From NCBI GenBank assembly GCA_010645155.1, contig CM021316.1, positions 7,967,788 to 8,031,787 of the forward strand: a stretch of 64,000 nucleotides of DNA. Reading direction: 5' to 3'. The notes below the pieces were generated by a model. The model saw only the letters and a program-made list of their open reading frames with translations. It had not been told where the DNA came from and did no database searches. Both the position numbers and the translations under genes were made by a program. This document shows positions 10,034-22,300 of this stretch, piece by piece. The first letter of the stretch is position 1. The number at the start of each line of letters is the position of its first letter. This DNA is from Tigriopus japonicus (lineage: Eukaryota > Arthropoda > Copepoda > Harpacticoida > Harpacticidae).

Positions 10034-10410
10034 TACGCGCTGCGAAAATGGAGTGAATGGTATGGATAGGGGTTATTTCCACATTGTGTGCAAATACATG
10101 ACTCTGTGGAACTTGATAGGTGCTCCTAACGTCTGCAAGTTTGATGATGGTCTCTAAGATTAACCGGGTGAAGTACAATTATGCTAAGGCAAAGGTCCCA
10201 TTAGTAAAGTCAACAAGAAGTCATTCCCAATTTTTTTGGACCATGGCCCCAACCCGCCCCGAATCCGGCGGACCATGGGGAAGGGCGTTCCCTCACCCCT
10301 CTGGAGCCAAAGGTACACTCTTTTTTCAAGATCTGCCCACAGGTTACGGAGATATTCCGGGTGGAACACATTTATGTCCATGGAAAAATGATTTTTCTTC
10401 CCTTTTTATT

Positions 10411-11040
10411 GTGTGACCTTTTTACCGTGACTGTTTTGCCCTGTGACCTTTGTACGGTGGCCCTTTTTCCTTGTGGCCTTTTTTCCTCGTGACCTTTTGA
10501 ATGTGAACTATTTACCTGTGACCGTTTTGTTTGTGACCTTTTTACCTGCAATTCAATTCGCACGGGGAGATCGTGAAACGAGGGAAACACGCCGCCATTG
10601 TAACTGCCCACATTTGATTATGAACATCGTAATATTTTTTAAAAACTTGTATGCCTTAGAGAGGGGATAAGAATGCAACAAAGTGACTCGTGTTTTTGGT
10701 TGTAGAAAATTTCGTGTCCAAGCAGGGTTGGTCGGAGAAATTATTACATCCAAAAATCATCCCTTTAAGTACCCACTGATAAACCGGGTTTACGTCGTCG
10801 GGAGAATTGAAATTTTCAAATATTTGAGCCTTCTTTTCCCCCTTTTTTTAAAGTAATTTAAGGTAATTCGATTACTTTCATAAAATCATCGTTCCAAAAC
10901 TTCATTCAACTTTTTTTAAATCTCAAACCTTCATATTTGCAGCTCTATTCAATCTCTTGCTTCGTCGGAGCTGGTCACAATAAAAAGGTTGCTGTAAAAC
11001 CATCACAGTAAAAAGGACACACGGTAAAAAGGTTACAGTA
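10411..11040. repeat. GTGACCTTTTTAC array with an inverted partner
   Basis: About nine degenerate 13-16-bp units of GTGACCTTTTTACC occupy 10411-10548. About five units in reverse complement (GGTAAAAAGGTTACAG type) occupy 10973-11040. The two arrays point toward each other across about 420 bp with no coding feature. Arrays of short repeats just inside both ends are typical of some non-autonomous DNA transposons, where they bind transposase. Alternatively this is a minisatellite that spread by chance inversion. A lone unit also occurs at 11221-11242. Confidence 0.55.
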
Positions 11041-11731
11041 TAAATTGTTATTTAATTTTGGATAGATTGTGTTTCAACCAATTTTCTTCGAAGCCCAGGA
11101 TTGTCTCTTGAAGGTGGGGAAAGTTAGACTGAAGAGGTAAGGAAAAACCCTCCTCTGGGGGAGGGGGGTAGGGTTCTTGGGGGTCACTCCTTAGGCTCCC
11201 TTTGGAGCTGGGCAGGTTTTTTCACCTTGTGACCTTTTCAACGAGGTCAAGCTAGCCTGAGGCTTGTCGACGCTCTCGCTCCATGAAGAGACCTCTATCT
11301 TTGCTTGGACCACATTCAATTTGTTTTGGAGAATTGAGATCTATTAATACTATAGGGAGTGTAAGCCTAAAAATGGGTCTACGGTCGCCAACTGTTGAGC
11401 GGACAAAAGTGGGGGAACATTTGAAATGTGTGACCAGGCGAATGACAACCATGCAATTGATGAATCAAAGGTGGAATTGAGTAACGTTTTTGGGTCCTTT
11501 TTTGTTATTGCTGTTGGTCACCTTCTCAGAAGAACCGAAGACAGCTGACGGCTGAAAACATTTAAGCTTCTATCTGGTATTCTGCCAAACTATTTGATCC
11601 CCATTATTTCTCCAGTAATCTTTGTATGTTGTTGTTTGGTAAATTGTCAAGAGCCATTAGTAAAAAAAATGATCTGAATAAAAACCTAGACAAAAAGTCG
11701 CCGTTTATTTTTTAGAAAACGACAAAATAAC
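11041..11731. other. non-coding stretch
   Basis: No gene was recognised. G-rich sequence around 11150-11195 and a single GTGACCTTTT unit at 11221-11242 are the only noticeable features. Confidence 0.5.
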
Positions 11732-12430
11732 TTAAGAGGGAAGGTCAATGGGCTGGAGATTTTTTGGACCTCTTTGTTCGAAGTACTCGGGAACAAAAAC
11801 ATTCATGAAGTTGGAATGGGCTTGATCCACACATTTTTCGATAATAGAAGTATCTTGGTTGATGCGCTCTTTCTTAAGCCATTTTTTGTTCACCATGCAA
11901 AATCTACAAACTGTCTTCCCAAAACCCACATACCCAATTGAACTTGGAAATAGTATTACGACTTCTCTTTAACTGAAAGTTTCCATCTGGTTGAACAACA
12001 AACGAGGCTGAGGTGGGAGGACTGGCCAAAATCTCTTGAATCTTAACGCGGGCTCTTATTCCGCAACGAAAAGAGGCACTTCACCTCCAGGATTCCGTCA
12101 TCGTCAATTAGTTCATCTGGACTATATCCAAATTGAGGAAACGCTTTGCAAATGAAAAAAACACATCTGGTAATCCTCTTTCCAACCATCGATGTGTAGT
12201 CACCAATGGCCTAATCCTCACGATCGATCCCCCACCGAATCGCGTTAACATGCGAAATATCTTGAAGTTGATCCTAAACAGATCTTGTACATTTGAATGA
12301 TGAAGTGCAAAAGTCTTTATAATTAGATCCAGTGATTCGACACCGTCGAATGGCATGCTAAGAGGGGCTTTCTCTTTGGTCAATGGTTTCTGATACATGG
12401 ATTCCTTGGTGGATGCTGAGAGGATCATTG
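11732..12430 (-). pseudogene. YqaJ-like exonuclease (recombinase) domain, decayed
   Basis: Read on the minus strand, the parts of a YqaJ/lambda-exonuclease-type nuclease domain appear in the correct order but in different frames. AIRWGIDRE (about 12215-12245) matches the conserved tryptophan-glycine...glutamate start of the core. SPDELIDDDGILEVKC (about 12070-12120) matches the catalytic D...ExK motif. YYFQVQ followed by WVLGRQFVDF (about 11896-11960) matches the helix near the C-terminal end. At least two frameshifts and two stop codons separate these pieces, one stop falling right after the RED of the first motif, so no functional protein can be made. In invertebrate genomes this domain is often carried by mobile elements. 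This copy is probably such a relic; no terminal repeats were found. Confidence 0.8.
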
Positions 12431-13933
12431 GCCAATTTTCAATCCCAAGAGAAAGAGATGCCGCAAAGTTTGCACTTAAAAGAGTGAGAACTTCTTTCCT
12501 TTCAACGGATATCGTGTAGTCTTCATATTCATAGAACAGGATATCTTCCCCACATTGTCCGAGTTTCCTTGTGAGAGGATTGAATTGAGTGCAAAAGTTG
12601 GTCCCCGGGATCCTAAGTTAGGTCCGGTATTGGTTGAAATTCCTGGTATCGTTTAGGATTTAAAGTGCATTGATACCTATGGAGACAAAGAAATTACATG
12701 AATTCCACGACTAAGCTATTCTTGGCAACAATTTTTGATTTCATGTATACATAGTAGGTTAGACATACATAGACTTGGTCAAATCCAAAGTATAATAAAA
12801 TAAAATAAATAAATGAAATTACGTGAAAGGAATATTAGAATGTGACATTAATGAGGTCAAGTAATTTTGAGAATGGCGTTTACGTCGGTTGAGCTTTCTT
12901 TGCAAATAACTCAATTCTTTTTTAAGCTTCTTCTTGGCTTGCTGTTTAAAACTTTTTTGTTTGAAAATTATGATGTAACATGTACATGTCCGTTAAAACG
13001 ACGAAAAAAGCACAAACAGTTTTAATTCTAAAAAGGTCATGTTTTTCCACTGTACCACAAACTTTTTTCAGCCAAAAATATAACTGAATTGAAGCTAATT
13101 CATTTAAAACAAAAAACAAACAAAATTTTACATCATCAATAACGCTCATGTCCAATACATGAGCAAAAGAGCCACGCGGAGCACTTTAACTTTAAAACTT
13201 TTTCCAACTATTAATTGACTATCGCAAACCGAACTCAACCTCTAGTAAGTATTTGCTTTTTGAGACTGAGGGGCAACGAATTGAAAATAGAAATGTTTTA
13301 AACAGAGTAAGAACAAATTTTACCTGTTATTGATTCCATTGGGAAACCCTTTCCGCGTTGAACCCTTTCCCCAAACTTGCGGTCTTGAACTGCAAACCTG
13401 CAGCAACTTCGGAGAAGTCTAACTCTCGTAATTTTTCGACGAGAAAAGCTTAGTGTTCATCTTTGAACTTAAACTTGACCACACCCACCTTGTTGGATCA
13501 GATCAGGATCATTAGATAACACCAAGTTTAGTACATTCTTTGCTCTGGTTGCAACACCAACGTGTTGCGAGAAATTAAGCAAGATTTACGTACGCAAACT
13601 CTTCCAATTTCTCTAAAGTCAGTGATGCCGTTTTCGAAATGGGAATGTACCTATGCGGGCTAACCTCCCACTCTACAACTCTGCTTCTTCATTCGACACT
13701 TGAACATGCCTAAAATGTAAAACCTTCTTGACATGAAAACATTTTTTGGTTGTAGGTTGCCTTCAAACAGAAGAGAATAACAAAGTCATCGACTTTCAAC
13801 GAATATGATACACTTCACTTTAAAGATATAGATGTAATTCATTAAGCTACAATGCTACTGCGTTATCAAAACCTAGTATTTTTTGTTGTTGCGGACGGAT
13901 GTTTTACTACCCACGGTTAAAAAAAAATTAGCT
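12431..13933. other. AT-rich non-coding stretch
   Basis: Nothing was recognised apart from a possible continuation of the YqaJ relic up to about 12610. Minus-strand frames such as 12946-13155 have composition typical of AT-rich chance frames. Confidence 0.5.
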
Positions 13934-14075
13934 TTGGATTGAAATACTCAAAGACATCTTGGCACTTTTTGGACCCAAAATTCAAGGGAAAAAACTTAAC
14001 TTTTATTGCATTACACAAGTTTATGTGTAGGGAAAAGGTTAAATACCCTTAATATCTATGAATAATTTAGACTAA
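13934..14075 (+). repeat. half copy of the 21140-21578 fold-back family
   Basis: The segment reads AAATACTCAAAGACATCTTGGCACTTTTTGG and onward, described here only by landmarks. It contains CTTGGCACTTTTTGGACCC, AACTTTTATTGCATTACA, and AAATACCCTTAATATCTAT. The same landmarks in the same order occur in the arms of the element in the intron at 21140-21578. Only one arm was recognised here. Confidence 0.6.
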
Positions 14076-14321
14076 TCCAAAGGCGTTTTTCTCAATTGCA
14101 AAAACAAGGGGAAAATGTAGTATCCAGTAGGATTTTTTGAGGTCGACGGTAAAACTGTCAATGATAATGATTAATGAGTTTATGCCCATTATGCTTGGAA
14201 AAAATCGATGAAAGTGTTCAAAATCATCTTGTAAGTACGAAGTTCGTTATCTGTTACAAAAGAGGATATAGAACACGGAACTACTAATAAAATATTATCC
14301 TTGCAAAGAGACCTTACCAAC

Positions 14322-14474
14322 AAAAATTTTTATCAGATAAAAAGAGGTTGCGGGTTTCCTGTTTCAGTACTTTGCGGCCAAAATTTGCTGTGAATATAAT
14401 TTGCATTAAAACGAAATTTTTGCCCTACTTAAGATTTAAAATTACATTCTTAAATCTTTGCGACATTTCATTAT
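14322..14474 (+). repeat. dispersed repeat, copy 2
   Basis: Partner of 9856-10033, with the same order of landmarks (ATCAGATAAAAAGAGGTTGC, TGTGAATATAATTTGCAT, CTACTTAA, GCGACATTT). Confidence 0.55.
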
Positions 14475-15577
14475 TAACATCGTATCAATTGAAAAAAAAT
14501 TGTCATCAGCAGGGCCACCAAATTTAAGAAAAATGGCCAAAAAAGGTATCGTTTTCTACTTCAGAATGGTTTTTTTTTTTTGAGAATTCTGTAACAAAAT
14601 TGGATTTTTCGCTGATTTTATTGACATTTCTCTTACTTTATTGCCGCAAAAACTGACCTTTTCTCATACTTGCATCAACTGTAAATTTTATTTCATAGGT
14701 AGAAAAGGTGCTATAATGACTATATTTTTTTATCACCTATAAATCTGCTTCTATTCCTATTTTGATTTTAACATTCTTTTTTATGGATCATTCTCAATGG
14801 AACAGGCAATTTCCTTACAGTTAAAAAAAAAAAATCCCCATCTATAAAATGTTGGGAAAATCGCAGATTTCGGTAATTACATTGTAAAATGCCATTTGCA
14901 ACTGCCTAGCGGGCCTGATGATCAGCTGTATATACTTAGAAAATAAAATTTATTCCCTCTATATTCTTGCTTCTTCAGCTTGTATTTGACGTAAAAACAA
15001 ACATTTTTCCACAATCATGTTCAATGAAAATTCGTTTGAGAAACGATTAAAGTCATTTAATATAAATACTGTGTGCAATACGCATCTTTGAATATCGAAT
15101 TCGAGAGCACGCCCGCGATGGAAACTTGAAATAAAAGGATACGTAGTTTCGTTGGTCTATAAATAAACATACGTTTTGGGCTTGAATTATTGATGGCTTT
15201 GATATATCTAGGATGGATATATAAACTTAAGAAACACGTAAGTAAAAAAAGGGAAGTTGAAAACTCACATCTGGTGTGCGATTCAAATTCCTTTTTGGAA
15301 GAGTATTTTCTGTCCCATTTTTTGCCTTTTACTAGAAGGTCACAGTACAGAAGACTGGGAGGTCACCCTCCTAATACACCCCCGATATTGCACCCTGCCA
15401 TAAAGTTTGACCTATTTTCGAACTTCCTAATGTTTATTGGACACGTAAGAACTGAAATTTAGTTTGATAAAGCTCAAAGGTTCTACGTTATTTTCTTTTA
15501 TTGACCGCCTTCTCCTTTTATGAGACTTCCTCCAAGCTCAAAGAGGTCAGGTCCAAAATATTATTCACCTACAACTT
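14475..15577. other. AT-rich non-coding stretch
   Basis: Homopolymer A and T runs and no recognisable gene. A 90-codon plus-strand frame at 15190-15462 shows no domain and is not called. Confidence 0.5.
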
Positions 15578-15637
15578 ACTTTATTACCCTACACATCATT
15601 TTATTACCCTATCAATCACTTTATTGCCCTATGAATG
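15578..15637 (+). repeat. three tandem 20-bp units
   Basis: Three consecutive units of exactly 20 bp follow the pattern ACTTTATTACCCTATCAATC, with two to five differences between units. This is a small minisatellite. Confidence 0.8.
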
Positions 15638-16640
15638 AATCATGCCTTTACAAATACATCTCAGACGCACAATTGCTTGCACGTCTGAAGCCCCCGTCTC
15701 ATTGACGGGAAATGATCCACTGAAGAAGTCATGGTAGGCTTTTATACCATGGCACTGAGTAGCCAACACACCGACTGATGTACTTGAGGTGAACGTAGCT
15801 TGCTCTTAATACTAGTGATGGGGGGCAAACAAGAGATTGGGCAAGCTGTATTGGCACAATGCTTGGGCTTGCTGAAGCTTGGCATAGCTTGGGTGCTTGT
15901 ACAAGTACTTTTCCCAACTAACAGGTTTGCCAAATTTGCTATGAACGAAGAATAAACTTGCCATCCGAATTTCACTAAACCAGGCTGATTCAGTTAAATA
16001 GGGCCCATACCTTTGAAAGGATGTATTTTTAAGAAAATTACACACTTCAATTCTCTCACATGGGGAAATGCAAAATATTTCGAGAATACTAAAAAAAGAT
16101 TTGGCATTTTACTTTTTCATGCCGGCAACTCTGAGTAAACGAGATTGTTCTGGAAGTGTGACTTCTAAATCTCGGTCTTGATTAGCCTCAAAAGTGCATT
16201 CATGTGTGGCCTGGAACCGAAACAAAAAAACCATGGTTTTGCAAATGCTATCCAAATTGAAATATTTTTTTTTATCACTTCCACTATTTATTGCTAAATT
16301 ATTAAGGTCAAAAGATCATCGAAAACGCAACTTGACATTTTTTCTTCTAAGTCACACTGCAAGTATCTTAACTCTTCAAAGAGCAACTGCCGGCAACTGC
16401 ATCTTTCAATGTTCCTTGAGCTTGGGAAGTGTATTGGTGTATTGCCCAAGTAATGCTTGTCAACAACTTGTTCTTGGGTGTTTGTGATGACTCATTACTT
16501 GCCCAAGTCACATCACTACTTAATACCGGTATTGAGGAAGCAAAGCATGCTAGTTGGATAGTACGAATGTCCGTGGTTGAACTGATTTTCAGGGTTGAAA
16601 AATTGTAACGGAAGTCCCAAAAAGGATAAGTTGGTCAACA
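15638..16640. other. non-coding stretch with CTTGGGCAAG-type words
   Basis: No gene was recognised. Words such as CTTGGG, GGGCAAG and TGCCCAAG recur at about 15830-15910 and 16415-16510 in opposite senses. This may be a very diverged inverted repeat, but the alignment is too poor to call an element. Confidence 0.4.
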
Positions 16641-16813
16641 AAATACCATATGCACCCACAAATGAAGGGAGTAATAGCCAAGATCCGACATCACTCGTTT
16701 CATTTTAATTGACGCCCCTCGGGCTGACGCCCTCGGGTCGCCAATAAAATGAAACTCCCTCCGCCGGATTTTGGCCATTACTCCCTTCCTTTGCAGGTGC
16801 ATAAATAGTATTT
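16641..16813. mobile_element. 173-bp palindromic MITE or hairpin
   Basis: The two halves are imperfect reverse complements for about 75 bases each. The left half contains AAGGGAGTAATAGCCAAGAT and TTTCATTTTAATTGACGCC. The right half contains the complements of AAGGGAGTAATGGCCAAAAT and TTTCATTTTATTGGCGACC. The loop near 16720-16735 is itself C/G-rich (CCTCGGGCTGACGCCCTCGGG). There is no coding capacity. A transcript would fold into a long hairpin. Confidence 0.8.
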
Positions 16814-19320
16814 ACTGTTTGCGCCCAAGTGACTTTTATGGAAAACGAAACCTAGGGTTGACTAGGTTTGGTGACCAAAATTGTCAATGTACATAGTAAA
16901 AAATTGTCTGAGGCACCTTTTGGACGTGCATGAAATGAACCGAGAAAAACATCAGCGAAGACCTTGCGTCATCAGACCCATTTTACGATGATTTCCAGCA
17001 TGGTCGCTGGTGCGAGATCTACGATGCTAGCTTTTGGTAAAATATGAAGTCCTTTTCCTTGAAGATTATCTCTTTTTTTTAGTCATGAATGCGTTTATTT
17101 AATGAAAAGAGAAGTCAGTTTTGACAGTCAATACAAATACATCTAGTAAGATTGCATCCAAGCAATCTTCTTTTGAGTGGCATCATTTAGCTTAAATGGC
17201 ACTCAATTTTGAGAAATGATCCTTTTCGAAAAAATAACAGCCATTGAAGAAACATAGTTGACATGTGGCCAAAAAGTGGCATTAAAAATTATGTCCTAGC
17301 AACGATGTTGGAAATCAACGCAAGATGGGGCTGGCAACGCAAAGTCTCTGCTGATTTTTTTCTCTGTTCATTGTCATCGTAATGTCTCTTATTTTTGCCC
17401 TTCCTATCACACCAATTTTCTGGTATCTTTCTTGTAAATTTGGTAACCAAGAAGTGTTTTTACAATATTAAATTAATTGTGCGTCATTTTTGGGTGGATG
17501 ATCTACTTGGTCTCGTTAAGCATCCTTGTAACCTAATTTTACAGAAAATAGGCTCAGACCTTTTGAATGAAAAAAGGCAAATGTATTATTGAAAGATGAT
17601 TTGCTGTGAATTTATTAGGCATGCGACCTTTAAACGAAATATGTACACAACTCTCTTCTGAAGAGTTCTTCGAACTTTGTCCCCATTAACATTTGTCCTA
17701 AAAGGAATTTATCCATATTTCATTCAATAGTATCTGCCACAAAACCCAGGGAAAGCTGCGGTTGCTCATGGATTATTTTTCTTTAAAAGCTCAAAACCTT
17801 GCGTTCTCTATTGCAAACATAGCAAAGGAAATCATCTAGAACTCCGAGAGATCAGACCCGTCCATTACTTTTGATGACCTTTGGGGTTCTTGTTTCAAAC
17901 ATCAAGCGAACCCCTGAGCCCTTCAATAGGGCACTAAGATCTTAACAAAGACCAATAGCATCCTCCTTTTCCCCTCAAAAGCCCCAGGTTCATGATTCCC
18001 CATGAGAGGAATCAAAAGAAACGACTAGAAAACTCTCACTCAACCGAAGTTCACGGACTCGATCTTGTTTGAGAGACAACTGACACTCGAAATATAACTA
18101 GTCAGCCCACATTTTGGGGAATGGAGGAAAAATACTGACTGATGTAATTCTTGACCCTTGCTGCAATAGCACACATTTTCGAGGTCAGGACTGTTTATCT
18201 TACTCCGAAAAAATGGTAAGCCAAATCAAAGAGAGCATGTCCTTGAATCTGAAAAGAAACGCGAAATTTTTAACGTCGACGCCGAAGATTTTGTTTTGGC
18301 ACAAGTATATAGAACTTTCCTGTATCAGATAAAATCATCCCATCATTGAATTGATTTAAACATTGAGATTTTCGCTTGACTTGGACTCGTTTTTTCAGTT
18401 CAAACATGGACAAGAAAAGCTTTTTTAAAACTCGATATGACCAAAAAAATGTTGTTCTTGCTTAAAATGGGCATAAGAACACAAGAAATGTTTTGAGCCT
18501 TAACTCTGACTAGACCTAACCTTGACCTAACCCTAACTCATAACCTTGCCCGTTTTCTTTAATTATCCCGAATTTTGTCATTCGGGATATTGAATGAAGA
18601 ACACAAGCTATTAAAGACTAAAAAGTTGCGAAACTTGTCCACGCTTCCATTCCATGAAAAGCCACAACAAACGCACTATTCAATTAACTTACTGGCCCCC
18701 AAAAAGCGGACCACCAAATCGAGAACTAAAAGATTATAAGATAACTGAAATATTTTTTTCCAAAAAGACAAAATGAGACGAACAAAATTAAGCAAACTTA
18801 CTAGTGTTCTTAAATATGGAAGGTGTGAATTTTAATGTATTGCAAGTACCTCGTTTTTCAGAGCGAAAAAGATCCGACTGGTTTAAGTTGAAACTTTAAT
18901 TTTTCGAAGTTTTCTCCGTATTTTCTGGAGATTTTACTTGAAAATGCAGATCCAATCTAAAAAACGTTGCCTAATGTTTTTTTTCGTGTTAATAAGCAAG
19001 AGCCAGAAAACTGCGCGTTTCACCAAAAGCCGATTTCGCCCATCTCTGAACATGAGGTAGATGTTCTTCGAGAGACTTTAAAATGAACGCGCCGATCGAT
19101 TTAGCAGTTCATGAGTGTGAAGCAAATGCACTTTGGATGTTCTTCAAAGCTTGTTGGCTTGTGATGACATTTTCAAAGGTCTTCAATAAACAGGCCGAAA
19201 ACGAGTATTTGAACCAACGTTGACACTTCATTCAGTTCTGAATCGTTGGATTTCATCGCGCGGAGTCATTAAGGGAATTCCTCTCGACCAATACAGACGT
19301 TTGATCGGCCTTGACAAAAA
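16814..19320. other. non-coding stretch upstream of the oxygenase gene
   Basis: No gene was recognised. A short run at 18516-18545 contains CCTAACC words resembling arthropod telomere repeats but is too short and irregular to call. Promoter elements of the downstream gene could not be placed. Confidence 0.5.
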
Positions 19321-22300
19321 ATGTCTCACGTTTTGCATCCCATTTATCAAGAGAATGCAGGGGTCATTTACAACAGGGAACGCCTTCCATTACCGCCTCG
19401 AGAAGGTTTGACCACAATTAAGCTCAACGAGTACAAGGATGTGCCTGAGGAACCCGTGTTTGATCCAAAAGTACATTTGGACCTCCAAATGCCTGAATAC
19501 GTTCGAGTGCTCGAAACCTTTGAAAAAAGCAACACGTTCCCGAAGATCAATAAAACTGGTGGATCCGATTTTGCGTACTCCTCGCCGTTTCAGGTAATGA
19601 TTTTCAACGACGTTTTAAAAAATGAACATCCCACTAGGATTTTTTTAAATGTGAATTTTAGGAGGTTGCAAAAAGTGAATTTGTTCCAATGAGAAACGTT
19701 CAGATATTTTTGGTCCATTGCAAGCTTTTTAAGCTGAAATCTTCTATTTTGCCAAGTTCTTTACTTTTTCCCCCAGGCTGACCCAATTAAGAGCTATGAA
19801 ATTTTCTGTGGAATCAGCAATGTCAAATTCATCAATCACACTTTAAGCACGTCTTCAGAAACAGTTTAGCCCGCTCTTTTAGCTACATATTTAGCAAAAA
19901 AACGAGTTTCTTTGCATTTTGAAGTTTCAAGACCTGATCAGCATTAGAGCCCTATAGTCAGCATGATTTCTTCTTCACTTATCAATTTGACCTGAAAAAG
20001 AGTAGTTAGTTGTAAGTGAACCTCGCAAACAGTGCAAAAATAATGCACAACTGGTTTGGCAACATAAAAATTTTATTCTTCAAAATAGTGATCAACATGA
20101 CTAAAATTTAGATAAAAACTAAGTCAGTAATTCTACTTAGATTCAAACGAGTCGCGTTGAAAAAACCACGCGCGTTAATTGTTTACCGGACACTAAAAAA
20201 GAACAATTTCCTAAGCTGTATGTAAGAATTCTCTCCGGCAGCAGATTTTCTACTTTTCTTTCAATTATAAATCTTATGTGAAGGAGTCGTCTGTTGTTAC
20301 AAAAAGCTCAAATTTTCTTGTATTCCTGCATCCAAATTTGACTGTATTAACCAAAACGACGGATCAAATGAAAAATCTAGCAATCTACAACGTGCGATGG
20401 GAACTTGTATAATCTTAGATCAATTTAATTGCAAAGATTGCATGGAGTGGGATCTATATTCCAAGTTCAAAGTTCTCTCAACTGCGCCTTGATCAAGGAA
20501 CACGCACAAATTTCTAAGGGCCTTACCTTTCACCAAGAGACTATCAGAGTACACACTAACCTTCCGAAATGTTCTACAGTAGTCTGGCTTTGGCGTCAAA
20601 GCTATTGTCCAAGTCTGACAGGTGCCATCTTTGAAATGGCAACACTTGCACGAATAGGGAGACGAGTTTTAGGGGAGTTCGTTCCATCCCCCTTTTTCAA
20701 GACTTTTAGGGCAAACTTTCTTAATTGCTCCCTCCCATTTCAGTGCCTAGACAGTATATATGTACTAGATAGGCTACGTCGCGTTCAGGTGTGATTTCAG
20801 ACACCTCCCACCTATTAAGGATTTCATAGTCTGTCAAGCCAGGGTCTATTCAGTCTTCTGAGGACTTGTGCGGTCTGATTTCAGGTGTTGAGCGCTGAGG
20901 GTATCCGCGTAATCAAGGAAATTGTGTTTCGAAACGAGAAGTATGCCGTGGGCCCTGAGCATGCCAGAGGGGGTAAGCTCGCTCTTCGGGGCCTCTATTA
21001 TCTGTCACCATTCATCAGAGATTTTCAAAATTGCAAGGAACTCGCCCAGTTCTTTGAGACGATTGTGGGTGAGAAGCTCATTCCGGCTTGTTGCTTTAGC
21101 AACGTTCCCCAGGTAAAGTTACTTTTGAGTAGTGATGGACTCTAAGGGCTCACGGTGTTTCTAACGGCCTTTTAAGTTTGTATCGAAATAGGCACAGAGA
21201 GAATGGCGCTATTTGGACCCACAATTCAATGGGGAAAGGCTTTACTTTTATTGTATTATATAAGTTTAAGTCCAGGGAAGAAGTTATATACCTAAATACC
21301 TATTGATTATAACATTTTATAATAAACACTTTAATCCATATTTACAGACCATTTTGTTACCTGTTGAATTCAAATTGAAATATGGATTATAGTTTCTAAA
21401 AAACTGTCAAAATTGGTAGGTATTTAGGTATAACACTTTTTCCCTGGACTTGAAATATTATAATACAATTAAAGTAAAGTCGTTCCCCATTGTATTGTGA
21501 GTGCAAAAAGTGCCAAGAGGTCTTTGGATACTTTGATCCAAAACTAGAAGGCCATTTAAAACACCGTGGGCTCTTACACCAAAAATGTGAGAGGGAGGGC
21601 TTGGATAAATTTACTATTTTTGGCTCAAAGTTGCGCCAATTTAGCCCTAAAGTTGCAGTATTTTGGTTGTTAAATTGTTACACTCAATTCGATCAATTTG
21701 CTAATTTTAGGCATTAATGTTCGACAAAATTTTGAAAAAAATGACAAATTTGTATACGCACCAAAGCATCATCAAGAGAAAGTCAACCCATGATGTAAAA
21801 GGGATGCAATGTTCCAACAAGATGCGACTCGTCGCATCATGCAAGAACAGTAAGCTGCGCTCTATTCGACAATGTTCTTACAGAATAAACGACAGTAGTT
21901 GTTGACCAGTGGTTCGACCACTTGGTCAACAGTTGATCACTTGTTCCATCTTGTATGCATTCTTCTTATTTCTGACTAAGTCTCGCGTCCGAGTTCTTAC
22001 CGAACTAGATCGAGCACTACAAATTTGGCCATTTAAGTGTCTCCATTCTGGGCGAAAGTTTGCAATCTTTACTGTACTTCGTCTTTTCAAAGTTTTTTGT
22101 ACGCTATTTCCGGAAAAGGTATTTACCCTTTTTTTAACATGACAATGTCTTATAAATTGTTCATCTGAGAAGCTCTCTGTTACGCATTAAAATTTCACCC
22201 TAAAAACGGAATATCTTCCAGGTGAATTTGAGTCTTCTCGATGCAAAATCAACTAATGCTCCTTTGGACAATTGGCATTGGGATTCTGTGGCCTATACTG

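Noticed and set aside
15190..15462. 90-codon plus-strand frame
   Set aside because: No domain, no splice sites and a proline-rich end translated from chance sequence in an AT-rich region.
15730..16530. Inverted repeat built on CTTGGGCAAG words
   Set aside because: Only scattered words match. No alignable arms longer than about 15 bases were found.
18510..18548. Interstitial telomere-like CCTAACC words
   Set aside because: Only a few irregular units over about 35 bases; not distinguishable from chance in AT-rich DNA.
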